A stretch of 64,000 bases of DNA, taken from the NCBI RefSeq assembly GCF_017875955.1, contig NZ_JAGINK010000001.1:935001-999000 (forward strand), given 5' to 3'. The translations under genes were made by a program, and so were the position numbers. This DNA is from Pseudomonas sp. BP8 (GTDB taxonomy: Bacteria > Pseudomonadota > Gammaproteobacteria > Pseudomonadales > Pseudomonadaceae). The notes below the pieces were generated by a model. That model searched no databases. It saw only the letters and a list, made by a program, of their open reading frames with translations, and was not told the origin of the DNA. Of this stretch, positions 40,158-50,181 are shown piece by piece. Position 1 is the first letter of the stretch. Each line of letters opens with the position of its first letter.

Positions 40158-40442
40158 TCAGTCTTTCCGCTGTGGCTCTTGGACCGGCTGGGCCTGGCCT
40201 TCGATGGTGGTGTGCGTCTGGTTCAGCGGCGCGCTGGCATGCGGCTGCTGGGTCGGTGGTACGGGCTGCGCCGGCGGTGGCGTCTGCTCGGCGGGCTTGT
40301 GCTCTTCATCGCTCATGGCTTTGCGGAAGCCCTTGATCGATTCGCCGAGGTCGCCACCGAGGTTTTTCAGTTTCTTGGTGCCGAACACCAGGACCACCAC
40401 GACCAGCAGAACGATCCAGTGTTTCCAGTCAAAAATACCCAT
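40158..40442 (-). CDS. tatA: Sec-independent translocase subunit TatA
   Basis: A 94-residue pore-forming subunit with a short N-terminal membrane helix ([17 protein letters not shown]), the [10 protein letters not shown] hinge and amphipathic helix, and a Pro/Gln-rich tail. The ATG follows AGGGAG at 6 bases. First of the tatABC genes; hisE ends 34 bases upstream. Confidence 0.96.
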   Translation of the reverse strand: MGIFDWKHWIVLLVVVVLVFGTKKLKNLGGDLGESIKGFRKAMSDEEHKPAEQTPPPAQPVPPTQQPHASAPLNQTHTTIEGQAQPVQEPQRKD

Positions 40443-40476
40443 GATGTACTCCCTAAATAATATGTGTCAGGCGCTG

Positions 40477-40812
40477 TCAGGCCGACGGCTGCCGGGCGGC
40501 TTTCTCGTTGTGGCCCGACAGCCCGAAGCGGCGGTCGAGTTCATCGAGCACCGCTTGTGGGTGCTGGCCCAGTGCCGAGAGCATCACCAGGCTGTGGAAC
40601 CACAGGTCGGCGGTCTCGTAGATGACATCGCTGCAGTCACCGCTGACGGCGGCGTCCTTGGCAGCAATGATGGTTTCTACCGATTCTTCGCCGACCTTTT
40701 CCAGGATCTTGTTCAGGCCCTTGTGGTACAGGCTGGCCACGTAGGAGCTGTCCGGGGCCGCGCCTTTGCGGGCCTCCAGCACTTCGGCCAGACGGGTGAG
40801 GGTATCGCTCAT
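40477..40812 (-). CDS. hisE: Phosphoribosyl-ATP diphosphatase
   Basis: HisE hydrolyses PR-ATP to PR-AMP, step two of histidine synthesis. This 111-residue helical protein of the MazG-like fold shows the EE-x12-D/E pattern in [17 protein letters not shown] and [17 protein letters not shown]. The ATG at 40812 is separated from the hisI stop by one base. HisE and HisI are separate genes here, unlike the fused enterobacterial protein. Confidence 0.95.
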   Translation of the reverse strand: MSDTLTRLAEVLEARKGAAPDSSYVASLYHKGLNKILEKVGEESVETIIAAKDAAVSGDCSDVIYETADLWFHSLVMLSALGQHPQAVLDELDRRFGLSGHNEKAARQPSA

Positions 40813-40813
40813 G

Positions 40814-41206
40814 TCAGTGTCCTGCGTGGTAAATTGCATCGGGATCTTTCAGGACCGGGTCGACGGTGGTCCACTGGCCATTTTCGAAGACGCGATAGAA
40901 GCAGCTTTCGCGGCCGGTATGGCAGGCGATCTGGCCCAGTTGTTCGACCATCAGGATGATCACGTCGGCGTCGCAGTCGAGGCGCATTTCGTGCAATTTC
41001 TGCACATGGCCAGACTCCTCACCTTTACGCCACAGCTTGCCACGTGAGCGTGACCAGTAGATGGCGCGCTGCTCGGCGGCAGTCAAGGCCAGCGACTCGC
41101 GGTTCATCCAGGCCATCATCAACACGCGTCCGGTCTTGTGGTCCTGGGCGATGGCCGGTACCAGGCCGTCGCTGTTCCACTTGATCTCGTCCAGCCAGTC
41201 TTTCAT
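40814..41206 (-). CDS. hisI: Phosphoribosyl-AMP cyclohydrolase
   Basis: HisI opens the purine ring of PR-AMP in histidine synthesis. The 130-residue protein has [31 protein letters not shown] and the zinc ligands in [11 protein letters not shown] and [12 protein letters not shown]. The ATG at 41206 follows GGAGT. It is followed directly by hisE. Confidence 0.95.
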   Translation of the reverse strand: MKDWLDEIKWNSDGLVPAIAQDHKTGRVLMMAWMNRESLALTAAEQRAIYWSRSRGKLWRKGEESGHVQKLHEMRLDCDADVIILMVEQLGQIACHTGRESCFYRVFENGQWTTVDPVLKDPDAIYHAGH

Positions 41207-41237
41207 CGTCGACTCCAAAACCGGGCCCGCTCCTGTA

Positions 41238-41275
41238 CCGGGCCTGTTGCGCTAGTGTGCCAGCAGCAGGCCCGG
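41238..41275. repeat. Inverted repeat between ubiB and hisI
   Basis: CCGGGCCTG and CAGGCCCGG are perfect 9-bp arms around a 20-base centre in the 76-bp gap between ubiB and hisI. It may partly end the ubiEJB transcript or shield its 3' end. No T tract is present. Confidence 0.45.
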
Positions 41276-41282
41276 CTGGCTA

Positions 41283-42893
41283 TTAGCGACGCACGATCAG
41301 GTACAGCCCGGCGGCGAGCATCAGCCAGGCCGGCCAAACCGCAGGAGCACTGAGGCTGACCGCGCCAGCGGCCAAGGTGGCGCCGCCACCCAGCAGCCCG
41401 GCACCGAGCAGGCGCAGCGCCCAGTTGTCGCTGTGGCGACGGCGCTCGGGCATCTGTGGGTCTTGCAGGTGCGGCTGGGACAGGCGCTCGAGCAGGTCGC
41501 GGGTCATGTCGGCCAGGTGTGGCAGCTGTTCAGCCTGGCTGTAGAGGTTGCCGAGTACCGCCTTGGGGCTCATGCGGTCGCGCATCCAGCGCTCCAGGAA
41601 CGGCTTGGCGGTGCTCCACAGGTCGAGGTCCGGGTACAGCTGACGGCCCAGGCCCTCGATGTTGAGCAGGGTCTTTTGCAGCAGCACCAGTTGCGGCTGG
41701 ACTTCCATGTTGAAGCGTCGCGCGGTCTGGAACAGGCGCATCAGCACCTGGCCGAACGAGATGTCTTTGAGCGGTTTCTCGAAGATCGGCTCGCACACGG
41801 TACGAATCGCCGCTTCGAACTCGTTGACCTTGGTATGCGCCGGCACCCAGCCGGAGTCGATGTGCAGCTCGGCCACGCGGCGGTAATCGCGCTTGAAGAA
41901 GGCGATCAGGTTGCGGGCCAGGTAGTCCTGGTCTTCGGCGGTCAGGCTGCCGACGATGCCGCAGTCGATGGCGATGTACTGCGGGCTCCACGGCTTGACC
42001 GTGCTGACGAAGATGTTGCCCGGGTGCATGTCGGCGTGGAAGAAGCTGTCGCGAAACACCTGGGTGAAGAACACTTCTACGCCACGCTCGGCCAGCAGCT
42101 TCATGTCGGTGCGCTGGTCGGCCAGGGTCGCCATGTCGGTGACCGGGATGCCGTAGATGCGCTCCATCACCAGCACCTTGGGCCGGCACAGGTCCCAGTA
42201 CACCTGGGGCACGTACATCAGTTCGGAGCCTTCGAAGTTGCGCCGCAGCTGGCTCGAGTTGGCCGCCTCGCGGAGCAGGTCGAGCTCGTCGTAGATGGTC
42301 TTTTCGTAGTCGCCGACCACCTCCACCGGGTGCAGCAGGCGGGCATCGGCCGATACCCGCTCGGCGCCCTTGGCGATCAGGAACAGCCAGGCCAGGTCTT
42401 GGGCGATCACCGGCTTCAAGCCCGGGCGAACCACCTTGACCACCACTTCTTCGCCGGTCTTCAGCCGTGCCCCGTGCACCTGCGCGACCGAGGCCGAGGC
42501 CAGCGGCTCGACGTCGAAGCGGCTGAACACCTCACCGACCTTGGCGCCGAGCTGTTGCTCGATGAGCGCCACGGCCTGTTGCGGGTCGAACGGCGGTACC
42601 CGGTCCTGCAGCAGCATCAGCTCATCGGCGATGTCCAGGGGCAACAGGTCGCGGCGGGTCGACAGCAACTGGCCAAACTTGATGAAGATCGGCCCCAGGT
42701 CTTGCAGGGCCAGACGCAGGCGCGCGCCTCGGCTGAGCTCGGACGGCTTGCGCGGCAGCCAGCGCCAGGGCATGAGCAAACGCAAGCTCATCAGCCACCA
42801 AGGCAGGGGCAGGTCGAACAGCAGATCATCGAGGCGGTAGCGGATCACGACGCGCTGGATGCGCAACAGACGGCGGACGGCGAGCAGCTTCAT
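41283..42893 (-). CDS. ubiB: Ubiquinone biosynthesis protein UbiB
   Basis: UbiB is an atypical (ABC1/ADCK) kinase-like ATPase required for aerobic ubiquinone synthesis. The 536 residues contain the KxGQ motif ([16 protein letters not shown], near 75-90), an ATP site with [10 protein letters not shown], and the catalytic segment [12 protein letters not shown]. Two hydrophobic helices lie at the C-terminus (about 500-535), anchoring it to the inner membrane. The start overlaps the ubiJ stop by four bases. Confidence 0.97.
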   Translation of the reverse strand: MKLLAVRRLLRIQRVVIRYRLDDLLFDLPLPWWLMSLRLLMPWRWLPRKPSELSRGARLRLALQDLGPIFIKFGQLLSTRRDLLPLDIADELMLLQDRVPPFDPQQAVALIEQQLGAKVGEVFSRFDVEPLASASVAQVHGARLKTGEEVVVKVVRPGLKPVIAQDLAWLFLIAKGAERVSADARLLHPVEVVGDYEKTIYDELDLLREAANSSQLRRNFEGSELMYVPQVYWDLCRPKVLVMERIYGIPVTDMATLADQRTDMKLLAERGVEVFFTQVFRDSFFHADMHPGNIFVSTVKPWSPQYIAIDCGIVGSLTAEDQDYLARNLIAFFKRDYRRVAELHIDSGWVPAHTKVNEFEAAIRTVCEPIFEKPLKDISFGQVLMRLFQTARRFNMEVQPQLVLLQKTLLNIEGLGRQLYPDLDLWSTAKPFLERWMRDRMSPKAVLGNLYSQAEQLPHLADMTRDLLERLSQPHLQDPQMPERRRHSDNWALRLLGAGLLGGGATLAAGAVSLSAPAVWPAWLMLAAGLYLIVRR

Positions 42894-43513
42894 GCGTTAT
42901 CGCTGGTATCAAGGGATCGGGCAAGGCGGCGGATGCGCGCCTCGAGGCGTTCAATATCGACTTTGACGGTGTCGAGCTGGCTGAAAGCAGCTTCGGCTTC
43001 GCGCCGGCCCACCAGCGTACGCGATTCTTCAGCCAGATACTCGGAGAGGTTCTGGCTGAAGCGCGCCAGGCCCTGGCGGGTCCAGCGCGCACGCAGACGC
43101 AGGTGGCCGGCGAGCAGCGCGGTAGGCACCGGGCCGAGCCAGCGCGACAGTTCGTACTCCCAGTCGAGCTGCAGGTCCTGCAGGACGCCGACCAGGTCGA
43201 GCAGCACCGCACTGTCGCCATGCAGTTCAACCTGCGGGCTGTGCAGGACGGCGCTCTTGTCCTTGGCGAAAGCCAGTTGCACCAGGCTCCCGGCCGGGGC
43301 GCGCAACGTGCAGTCGACGCTTCCCTCCCAGTGCGCGGCGAGCATCAGGCCGTCTTCATCGGGCAGGAGGTACAGCTGCAGGGCCGGCTGCACGCAGTCG
43401 ATGGCGATCACCTTGCCCTCCAGCGCGGCCAGCCGCGGCAGGGCCGTGCTGTCCATGCGCAGGACGCGGTTCAGGCCATGTTCGACGCTGGCGAGCAGAC
43501 CGGCCAGGACCAT
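42890..43513 (-). CDS. ubiJ: Ubiquinone biosynthesis accessory factor UbiJ
   Basis: A 207-residue protein with an N-terminal SCP2-like lipid-binding domain ([20 protein letters not shown] onward) and a C-terminal coiled coil. UbiJ works with UbiK and the Ubi hydroxylase/methylase complex, probably presenting the prenylated intermediate. It sits between ubiE and ubiB with 1- and 4-base overlaps, the classic ubiEJB order. Confidence 0.93.
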   Translation of the reverse strand: MVLAGLLASVEHGLNRVLRMDSTALPRLAALEGKVIAIDCVQPALQLYLLPDEDGLMLAAHWEGSVDCTLRAPAGSLVQLAFAKDKSAVLHSPQVELHGDSAVLLDLVGVLQDLQLDWEYELSRWLGPVPTALLAGHLRLRARWTRQGLARFSQNLSEYLAEESRTLVGRREAEAAFSQLDTVKVDIERLEARIRRLARSLDTSDNA

Positions 43514-44283
43514 CAGGGTTTGATCCCCCGGTGCACGGCAACGATGCCGCTGGTCATGTTGTGGTAGGTGACGCGGTCGAAGCCGGCGTCGACCATCATC
43601 GCCTTGAGGGTTTCCTGGTCAGGGTGCATGCGGATCGATTCGGCGAGGTAACGGTAGCTCTCCGAGTCATTGGTGATCAGCTTGCCGGCCAGCGGCATGA
43701 AGGCGAACGAGTAGGCGTCGTAGGCCTTGGACATGAGCTTGTTGGTCGGCTTGGAGAACTCCAGCACCAGCAGGCGGCCGCCGGGCTTGAGCACGCGCAG
43801 CATGGAGCGAATGGCTTCGTCCTTGTGGGTGACGTTGCGCAGGCCGAAGGCGATGGTCACGCAGTCGAAGTGGTTGTCCGGGAACGGCAGTTTTTCTGCG
43901 TCGGCCTGGACGAACTCGATGTTGCCGGCCACGCCACGGTCGAGCAGGCGGTCACGGCCGACCTTGAGCATCGACTCGTTGATGTCGGCCAGCACGACCT
44001 GGCCGGTAGGGCCGACCAGGCGCGAGAACTTGGCCGCCAGATCGCCGGTGCCACCGGCGATGTCCAGCACCCGGTTGCCAGTGCGCACACCGGACAGCTC
44101 GATGGTGAAGCGCTTCCACAGGCGGTGCATGCCGCCGGAGAGCACGTCGTTCATCAGGTCGTACTTGGCGGCCACGGAGTGGAAAACCTCGGCGACTTTC
44201 TTCGCCTTCTGGCTTTCTGGGACGTCCTTGAAGCCGAAATGAGTGGTGGGTTCGGCGTGTTCGCCTTTGCGCTGGTCAGTCAT
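43513..44283 (-). CDS. ubiE: Ubiquinone/menaquinone methyltransferase UbiE
   Basis: UbiE performs the C-methylation step in ubiquinone synthesis with S-adenosylmethionine. The 256-residue class I methyltransferase has the SAM loop [32 protein letters not shown] and a C-terminal [14 protein letters not shown]. First gene of the minus-strand ubi-his-tat-rsmE run; its promoter must lie in the 125-bp gap to the divergent gene at 44409. Confidence 0.97.
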   Translation of the reverse strand: MTDQRKGEHAEPTTHFGFKDVPESQKAKKVAEVFHSVAAKYDLMNDVLSGGMHRLWKRFTIELSGVRTGNRVLDIAGGTGDLAAKFSRLVGPTGQVVLADINESMLKVGRDRLLDRGVAGNIEFVQADAEKLPFPDNHFDCVTIAFGLRNVTHKDEAIRSMLRVLKPGGRLLVLEFSKPTNKLMSKAYDAYSFAFMPLAGKLITNDSESYRYLAESIRMHPDQETLKAMMVDAGFDRVTYHNMTSGIVAVHRGIKP

Positions 44284-44408
44284 ATCGCGTCACCGGAAAA
44301 AATTACCGCCATTCTAGGGGCAATGGGCGGATTTGTCTTGGCAGGCTGTGCCGTCGGGCGGGGGCCGGGCATAATGTGGCCATTGTCTGTCTATCCAGGA
44401 TTGCCCGC

Positions 44409-44684
44409 ATGACCCAGATCAGCGTTGAACGCAAACACGCGCTTGGCCGCGAAGCCGCCCGCGCCAAGGCCGAGTCGCTGGTGCACAAGCTGAGCAGCGA
44501 ATACGACCTCAAGGCGACGTGGAACGGCGACCGGGTCGATGTCGAACGCAGCGGTGCCAAAGGCAGCGTGCAGATCAACGACGACAGCATCCGCGTCGAA
44601 CTGAAGCTGGGCATGATGCTGTCGATGATGAGCGGCACCATCAAGAGCGAGATCGAGCGAGCGCTGGACAAGGCCCTGGCCTGA
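44409..44684 (+). CDS. Polyhydroxyalkanoic acid system family protein (PHA_gran_rgn)
   Basis: A 91-residue protein. MTQISVERKHALGREAARAK and the repeated short strands ATWNGDRVDVERSGAKGSVQ fit the PHA_gran_rgn family, found near PHA genes and suspected to be granule-associated or regulatory; its action is not established. It is divergent from ubiE and about 5 kb from phaI, from which it is now separated by the giant gene. The start at 44409 is preferred over the upstream frame start because it matches the family N-terminus. Confidence 0.8.
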   Translation: MTQISVERKHALGREAARAKAESLVHKLSSEYDLKATWNGDRVDVERSGAKGSVQINDDSIRVELKLGMMLSMMSGTIKSEIERALDKALA

Positions 44685-44704
44685 GCCTCCAGTCTTGAGG
44701 CATG

Positions 44705-44800
44705 CGCCGCTCCCACAGAGACCGCGCATGCCTCGAGGCTGGCGCTGTGTTTGTGGGAGCGGCCTTGTGTCGCGATGGGCTGCGCAGCAGCCCCGGTACC
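44705..44800. repeat. Family-B REP with a degenerate partner
   Basis: CGCCGCTCCCACAG at 44706 faces a full GTGGGAGCGGCCTTGTGTCGCGA at 44752, followed by GGGCTGCGCAGCAGCCCC. A GGCATGCG/CGCATGCC dyad is also present. It lies between the convergent PHA_gran_rgn gene and giant gene. Confidence 0.75.
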
Positions 44801-44820
44801 GCCACGCTCAGTGAGGCGTG

Positions 44821-47800
44821 CTAGGGGGCGGAAAACGGGAACAGGTCTTCGATCTGCTCCAGGCGTAGATCCCCGCGGTAGATGCGCACCCGCTCCGCCG
44901 GGTTTACCGTGCGCTGCAGTTGTTCTTCCCGGCTCATCGCGCGTGTCTCCCAGAACTTCAGGTGGCCCTTGGCAAACGCGCCTGGCGCGGCTTGTGCGCT
45001 GGAGTAATGGAAGTGCGCTTCCCATAGCTGCTGGTGCGGCATCGTGCGGTTGATGGCGTAGACATCCAGGTAATCGCTGTCCTTGAGGCGTTTGCGCAGC
45101 GTCGTCGGTACGCGCTGGATCTGTACCTCGCCTTGCGCCACCAGAAAGCGCAACGCCTGGCTGTCAGGATGGCGGGTATCGAGGTAAGCCTGCGTAAGCA
45201 GGCGGCGCTTTTCCCCTTGCATCTGTTCGATGGCTTCACGCAGTTGGCCGGCAAGGGCCTGCTCCTGGCCGGCTTCAAGTTGCGTGGCAATGCCGTCCAT
45301 GTCCTGGATGTGCCAGTCCAGCAGGTCGGCGAGGCTGTTGGGCTCGTTCAGGTAGCGGGCGGCCAGTGCGAGCCTGGCGTCCTTGCGCGCCAGCAGGCTT
45401 GAGCCAACGCGGCGCAGGTAGGCGCTGCCGGGCGGGGTCGGCGCTGCCTTTGGCGCCTCGTCCCATTGGCCGTCACGCTGCTCGTAGTGGCTGACCGCCT
45501 GGTCGGTGACGGGGTCATGCTGGACAGCCTGCGTGCCTTGATCGTTCTGCTCGGCGAGCAGCGGCTTGCCGCGGGCGGTGCGGATCAAGCGACGGTTGCC
45601 CGGTCTTTGCCTGTGGGTCATCGGCGCAATCTGGGGCGTGGCGCCACTGTCGTTGTCGCGCAGGTTGTCGCTCAACTGTTCTACGGTCAGCGCTTCCAGT
45701 TGGGAAAGCTCGCGGATGTATTGTTCGACCCTGGGCTTGTCCACCGCAGGCTCGTCGAGCGACAACAGTTCGTGGGCCTTGCCTAGCGAGGCCCGGTATT
45801 CGCGCAATGCGTTGTCCAGCACCTCCACCCGCTCTGCAGGTTCCAAGGCAGTGCCTTCCAGGCTGTCATGGCTGAGCATTGCCTGATGAAAGTCACTGCT
45901 GCGAAGACCCGCCTGCAGGCGCAGCACTGCTTCAAAATTCTCGGGGTCCAGACGCGTCCTGTCGATCACCAACTGGGCGAGATCGCTGAAGATCTGTCCA
46001 CGCACGATGAGGGTCGAATAGGTGCGATACGCAACCGCCTTGCTCATCTTTACTTGCTTGTTCTCGAACTGAATCCGATGGTCGGCGTAGAGCGTGCGGA
46101 TGTTGGCGTCGAGCCTTTCGCTGACGGTGAGCATACGCTGGTGGGTGGTGAGAGCCTCGGCGACAGTGCGGCGAAACGTGCTGGCAAACTCGATCTCGGC
46201 TGGCTCGACAGGCAGGCGTGCGAGCTCCCGTGATTGCTGGCTGAGCGAATCGTAATCGGTCAGTTCCAGTAACCGATGATAGAGGTACTGATCGTTGTCG
46301 ATAGACTGCTCGTGCCATTGGTTGAGGGCACGACGGGCGCGCCCCTCGGGATCCATGCGCTGGTACTGCGGTTCGCCGAGTTCAGTGAAAAGCGCAATAT
46401 TGGACTCGATCAGCACGGCCTGTTTCTCGAAAATGGAGGCCATTATTCCGAGGATGGGGCGGTGTTGCCTGCGCTGCGCGTGCAGGCTTTCGAGACGGGT
46501 ACGTAAATCATCCGGGAGCGCTGTGCGTGCATCAGGCGGCAATTTTTCCATGTCGCTTCGAAAGGCTGCGGCTTCTCGATCATAGGCGCTGAGCAATTGC
46601 GCATTGCGTTCTGCCAGCGGCGCCAGTTTGGTCAGCTCGCTGTCGTTGTTGCGGCGACGATCCTGCAGCGCGTTGTAATGGTCCACTTTCTCTGCGATCG
46701 CCTGGCGCCTGCTTTTCGGCATCCCGCCGGCCAACCTCAGGTCGAGCCGCCACTCGCCGTTCCAGCGGGTTATCCAAGGGCCTTGGACACGTTCTCGATC
46801 AGGCAGGTAATAACCGTCCGGCGCGCCACCCCATTGCCCTGACCATTCACTCTGGTTCTGCTCGGGACCGATGACGCGGACACCGGCAAAGCTCTCCTGG
46901 ACTTCGTAGGGCTCGTGGTTCAGCGCCACATAATGACGCTCATCCACCTTGAACAGGCCGCGCAGGCGGCCGTGCGCCTCGGGCCTGTGCCCGGCGAGGG
47001 AGATCCTCGCACGCAGGTCGGCCAGCATCTCACGTTGCGCCGCGGTCAAATGGCCAAGGCCTTGCCCACTCTGCCAGCCACTCACCCGCAACGGCGCCGG
47101 TCGGCCTTGCCGGACGGGTTCCTGCCAGGGCGCCGGAGAGGGTTCCTCACGGTTGAGCGTGGCGCCGGGTTCGTGCGGTCTGGGCCCATCGAGACGTGGC
47201 TTGACGGATGTGGGCGGGGTGTCTGGTTGCGCCCCGCTGGCATGACCGTGAACCAGCAGCATGGCCAGGTTGGTCAGCACGTCAGTGACCGCCAGGGCTT
47301 TCTCTTCAGGCGTACCCCGCTCCAGCGCGGCGAGGTCATCCTTAAGTGCGACCAGGCTGATGATCAGCCAGGCCACTGACGCGGCTGGACCGCGTAGCAC
47401 CGATGCGACCGTGTTGAAGGCCAGCCAGGCCAGTTGGCTGATCAGTGCCCAGCGTTGCTGTGCGTTGGAAACGCTTTGCCTGGACGCCAGCACCAGCAGG
47501 GCCTTGCCGCGGGCCTGGAACATGTGCTGGTCAAGATCGCCCTGCCAGGCGCTGAAGCGCACCCTTGCCGGCTGGCGCAATCGACTCAGCAGTGTATCCA
47601 GCATGCCTGCAGGGGCCAGCAGGTGCGCCAGTTCAGACAGATTGCGGTGCAGGTGCGGTCGCTGGAAACCACCGTCTTCATAGATCGCGCGAGCGTCGTC
47701 GTCCATCCAGTCCAGCATGTCTTGCTGCAGGGGCTGATCGGCGAGAACGCTGTCCATCAGTTGCTCGAGGTCGTCGAATTCGCGTACGACCTGCTCGTTG

Positions 47801-49551
47801 CAAAGCGCCCGGTAAAGCACCCAGGGCCCGTTCGCCTGGAGCCGGATCAGGAACATGCCCTGGACCTCATTGGCCGCAGCCGCTTGCGGCGCACAGAGAA
47901 ACGCCAGCGGGGCCATGGCGTGGACGCTGGAGCGACCCTCGGGCCGATCACAGAAATCGGCCAACGCCTGCCAGCTGCGCTCCCGCAACTGGCCAGCGAT
48001 CTTCGCCTGGAGGGCTCCGAGCAGCAGATGGCTGCGCCATTCGCGGGCGTGCAGCCGCACCCGGTGGGCCGTGCTGCGGGCATCCTGCAGCGCGGCATTG
48101 ACGTACGCCGGGTAGCGACCGCCGATATCGACTGTCCGTATCAACCTGTCGACATACTCTGGGGTCAGCCATTGAGGCGGTTGCGAGCCGTCGGCCAGAA
48201 GAATGCCGGTCACCGCTTCATCCTCGCCGACCTGCAGGCGGGCAATGGCCAGCGCGGTGAGCGACTCGGTTCTGAGGTATTGAAGATCGAAGGTCAGCGA
48301 AGAGGTCTGCACCCTTTGGGCAATGCTCGCCAGCACCTGGTCTGGCTGTAACAGCCTCCCCTGGGGATGATCCGCGTGCATCTGTTCACGCAGGCAGCGG
48401 GAGGCGTACTGGTTGAGGTCTTCGATATCACCCCACGAGGTCTCGCCTTTGGCCAAGGCTTGGCTGGCGGCTAACTGGAGCATGGCCGTCTGGTACTGGA
48501 AACGATCGCCCGCGCTGGCCTGGGCCAGCCAGCCCGGTACTTCGATGGTGGGTTGGGCCGCTGGCGGCCAGGGCTGATCGAGAAAGCCGGCCGCAGGGTC
48601 ACTGAGCAGGCTCAGCGCCGCTTCAAGTTCACGCGGGGTAGCGATATCGGCCAGGCGCAGGCGGCCAATCTGATCGAGGATGCCATTGAGCAACTGGCGG
48701 GCCTGATGTGCGAACACATCCTCCTCCAGCGGCGCCTTTGCCCAGACCATCGATTCGAAGCGATAGCGCTGTGCCAATTCGTCGCGCAGGGCGCAGGCGA
48801 AGGCGGACAGGTCGTGGTAACCGTGCACGGTGCCGGAGGGCTTGCACCAGAGCAGCAAGTCACGATCGGCGTGGCGTGCGCAGAGCAACGTGCTGCTGAG
48901 TGAGAGGCAGTGCTCGCCCCCCGCGCTGATCAGTCTGACCTGCAGGGCATGGCACGCCAGGCCATCGCTGCGCCCTTCGAGCAAGCCGTACAGCACGCTC
49001 TTCTCGGCGTCGCCGAGGCCCTGGCGCTGGATGTTGGCCAGCAGGTTTGCTTTCAACAACTGTTGCATCCAGCGCAGAGCGGAGATGTCCGAATCGCCTT
49101 CGCGGGCGTTCCAGAAGCCGATCTGGGCTTGCTGGAAGCTGTCGATCACGCAAGCCAGCAGGGCGTCGAAATCCGGGTTGAGGTCGGCCATGCGCAGATC
49201 GATCTCTGGCTGGCCTGGCCCGGCTTGCTGCGGGTGAAACACCTGTCCCGGGGTCAGGCTGAGCTGATCGGTCGGCGCCAAGGCCATGCGATTTCCGCTG
49301 AGCAGGTGGGCGATCAGCGTGTCGACCAGCGGGCTTTGCCCAGGCGCTGCGCCGTGTGCCTGGGCATGGAGAATACTGAAGCCTTCGATCGATTCGAGCT
49401 GAGGGTAGCTGGTGCGAATCCACGGATAGCGCCTGGCCAGCGTCTCCAGGCCTTCGTGGGCAATGACCTGGCGCAGGCTGGGGCGGTTGGCGAAGCGCGC
49501 CGCGACGAGGCGTTTGATCGAAGCGATGGGCGTTGGGGCGGCAAGCGGCAT
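44821..49551 (-). CDS. Giant toxin-like protein (DUF6543/dermonecrotic-toxin-type)
   Basis: One open frame gives 1,576 residues from an ATG at 49551 (GGAGACC upstream; the frame stays open to 49698). No Sec signal peptide is seen. The N-terminal third (IAHEGLETLARRYPWIRTSY, then LIAHLLSGNRMALAPTDQLS) resembles the large Pseudomonas proteins annotated as dermonecrotic toxin domain/DUF6543. Two hydrophobic stretches, about 700-735 (ALISQLAWLAFNTVASVL and WLIISLVAL) and about 755-765, could be a membrane-insertion region as in Mcf/TcdA-type toxins. The C-terminal 500 residues are charged and helical, ending with YAINRTMPHQQLWEAHFHYS and AHLK-like GHLKFWETR, a motif recalled from the same family. 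No catalytic motif is certain. No adjacent immunity or secretion gene is seen. The name is by resemblance only. Confidence 0.6.
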   Translation of the reverse strand: MPLAAPTPIASIKRLVAARFANRPSLRQVIAHEGLETLARRYPWIRTSYPQLESIEGFSILHAQAHGAAPGQSPLVDTLIAHLLSGNRMALAPTDQLSLTPGQVFHPQQAGPGQPEIDLRMADLNPDFDALLACVIDSFQQAQIGFWNAREGDSDISALRWMQQLLKANLLANIQRQGLGDAEKSVLYGLLEGRSDGLACHALQVRLISAGGEHCLSLSSTLLCARHADRDLLLWCKPSGTVHGYHDLSAFACALRDELAQRYRFESMVWAKAPLEEDVFAHQARQLLNGILDQIGRLRLADIATPRELEAALSLLSDPAAGFLDQPWPPAAQPTIEVPGWLAQASAGDRFQYQTAMLQLAASQALAKGETSWGDIEDLNQYASRCLREQMHADHPQGRLLQPDQVLASIAQRVQTSSLTFDLQYLRTESLTALAIARLQVGEDEAVTGILLADGSQPPQWLTPEYVDRLIRTVDIGGRYPAYVNAALQDARSTAHRVRLHAREWRSHLLLGALQAKIAGQLRERSWQALADFCDRPEGRSSVHAMAPLAFLCAPQAAAANEVQGMFLIRLQANGPWVLYRALCNEQVVREFDDLEQLMDSVLADQPLQQDMLDWMDDDARAIYEDGGFQRPHLHRNLSELAHLLAPAGMLDTLLSRLRQPARVRFSAWQGDLDQHMFQARGKALLVLASRQSVSNAQQRWALISQLAWLAFNTVASVLRGPAASVAWLIISLVALKDDLAALERGTPEEKALAVTDVLTNLAMLLVHGHASGAQPDTPPTSVKPRLDGPRPHEPGATLNREEPSPAPWQEPVRQGRPAPLRVSGWQSGQGLGHLTAAQREMLADLRARISLAGHRPEAHGRLRGLFKVDERHYVALNHEPYEVQESFAGVRVIGPEQNQSEWSGQWGGAPDGYYLPDRERVQGPWITRWNGEWRLDLRLAGGMPKSRRQAIAEKVDHYNALQDRRRNNDSELTKLAPLAERNAQLLSAYDREAAAFRSDMEKLPPDARTALPDDLRTRLESLHAQRRQHRPILGIMASIFEKQAVLIESNIALFTELGEPQYQRMDPEGRARRALNQWHEQSIDNDQYLYHRLLELTDYDSLSQQSRELARLPVEPAEIEFASTFRRTVAEALTTHQRMLTVSERLDANIRTLYADHRIQFENKQVKMSKAVAYRTYSTLIVRGQIFSDLAQLVIDRTRLDPENFEAVLRLQAGLRSSDFHQAMLSHDSLEGTALEPAERVEVLDNALREYRASLGKAHELLSLDEPAVDKPRVEQYIRELSQLEALTVEQLSDNLRDNDSGATPQIAPMTHRQRPGNRRLIRTARGKPLLAEQNDQGTQAVQHDPVTDQAVSHYEQRDGQWDEAPKAAPTPPGSAYLRRVGSSLLARKDARLALAARYLNEPNSLADLLDWHIQDMDGIATQLEAGQEQALAGQLREAIEQMQGEKRRLLTQAYLDTRHPDSQALRFLVAQGEVQIQRVPTTLRKRLKDSDYLDVYAINRTMPHQQLWEAHFHYSSAQAAPGAFAKGHLKFWETRAMSREEQLQRTVNPAERVRIYRGDLRLEQIEDLFPFSAP

Positions 49552-49751
49552 GGCGCAGGTCTCCAGTGCGAAAGGAGCTCGTACGCTAGGCCAGCGGCCG
49601 TGGTGGCCTGCGGTAAATACATCAAACGTGGGCCTGGCCGTTGTGGTTGCGTCGCTTAGGGTGAGAATTCTAATTTTTCTGCCTACCGTTGTGCTCAAGC
49701 CCGAAGTCCGTGGGCAGTTCCTCCATCCCCTATGAGCGAGAGGTGCAGAGC

Positions 49752-50171
49752 ATGGCCAAGATCAATCTGAAGAAAAAAGACGACGCCCAGGGCACGCTGG
49801 ACGAAGTGCGTAACTATGCGCGCAGAGTCTGGCTGGCAGGCCTGGGCGCCTATGCCCGTGTCGGCCAGGAGAGCACCGACTACTTCAAGGAGCTGGTCAA
49901 GGCTGGCGAAGGCGTCGAGAAGCGTGGCAAGAAAGTCATCGACAAAAAGCTCGATGCTGCCAACGAGCAGATCGATGAAGCCGGTGAAGAAGTCAGCCGC
50001 GTACGTGGCAAGGTTGAAGTTCAACTCGACAAAATTGAAAAAGCTTTTGATGCGCGTGTCGCGCGTGGCTTGAATCGCCTCGGCATTCCGTCTAAACATG
50101 ACGTTGAGGCGTTGTCCATCAAGTTGGAACAACTCCACGAGTTGCTCGAGCGTGTCGCGCGCAAACCATAA
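49752..50171 (+). CDS. phaI: PHA granule-associated phasin PhaI
   Basis: A 139-residue phasin that coats PHA granules. The shared phasin core NYARRVWLAGLGAYARVGQE is followed by a long charged helix with heptad character (about 45-135), which suits surface binding. The ATG at 49752 follows GAGAGGTGCAGAGC. phaF starts 10 bases after the stop. The 200-bp upstream region is shared with the divergent giant gene. Confidence 0.93.
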   Translation: MAKINLKKKDDAQGTLDEVRNYARRVWLAGLGAYARVGQESTDYFKELVKAGEGVEKRGKKVIDKKLDAANEQIDEAGEEVSRVRGKVEVQLDKIEKAFDARVARGLNRLGIPSKHDVEALSIKLEQLHELLERVARKP

Positions 50172-50181
50172 GGAGAGCAGG

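Noticed and set aside
41433-43523. 696-residue open frame opposite ubiB-ubiJ
   Set aside because: Shadow frame spanning two real genes with overlapping ends.
49770-49777. AAGAAAAA in codons of phaI (and AAGAAGAA at 50191 in phaF) as Crc sites
   Set aside because: They match AAnAAnAA but arise naturally from consecutive lysine codons; kept out of the feature list.
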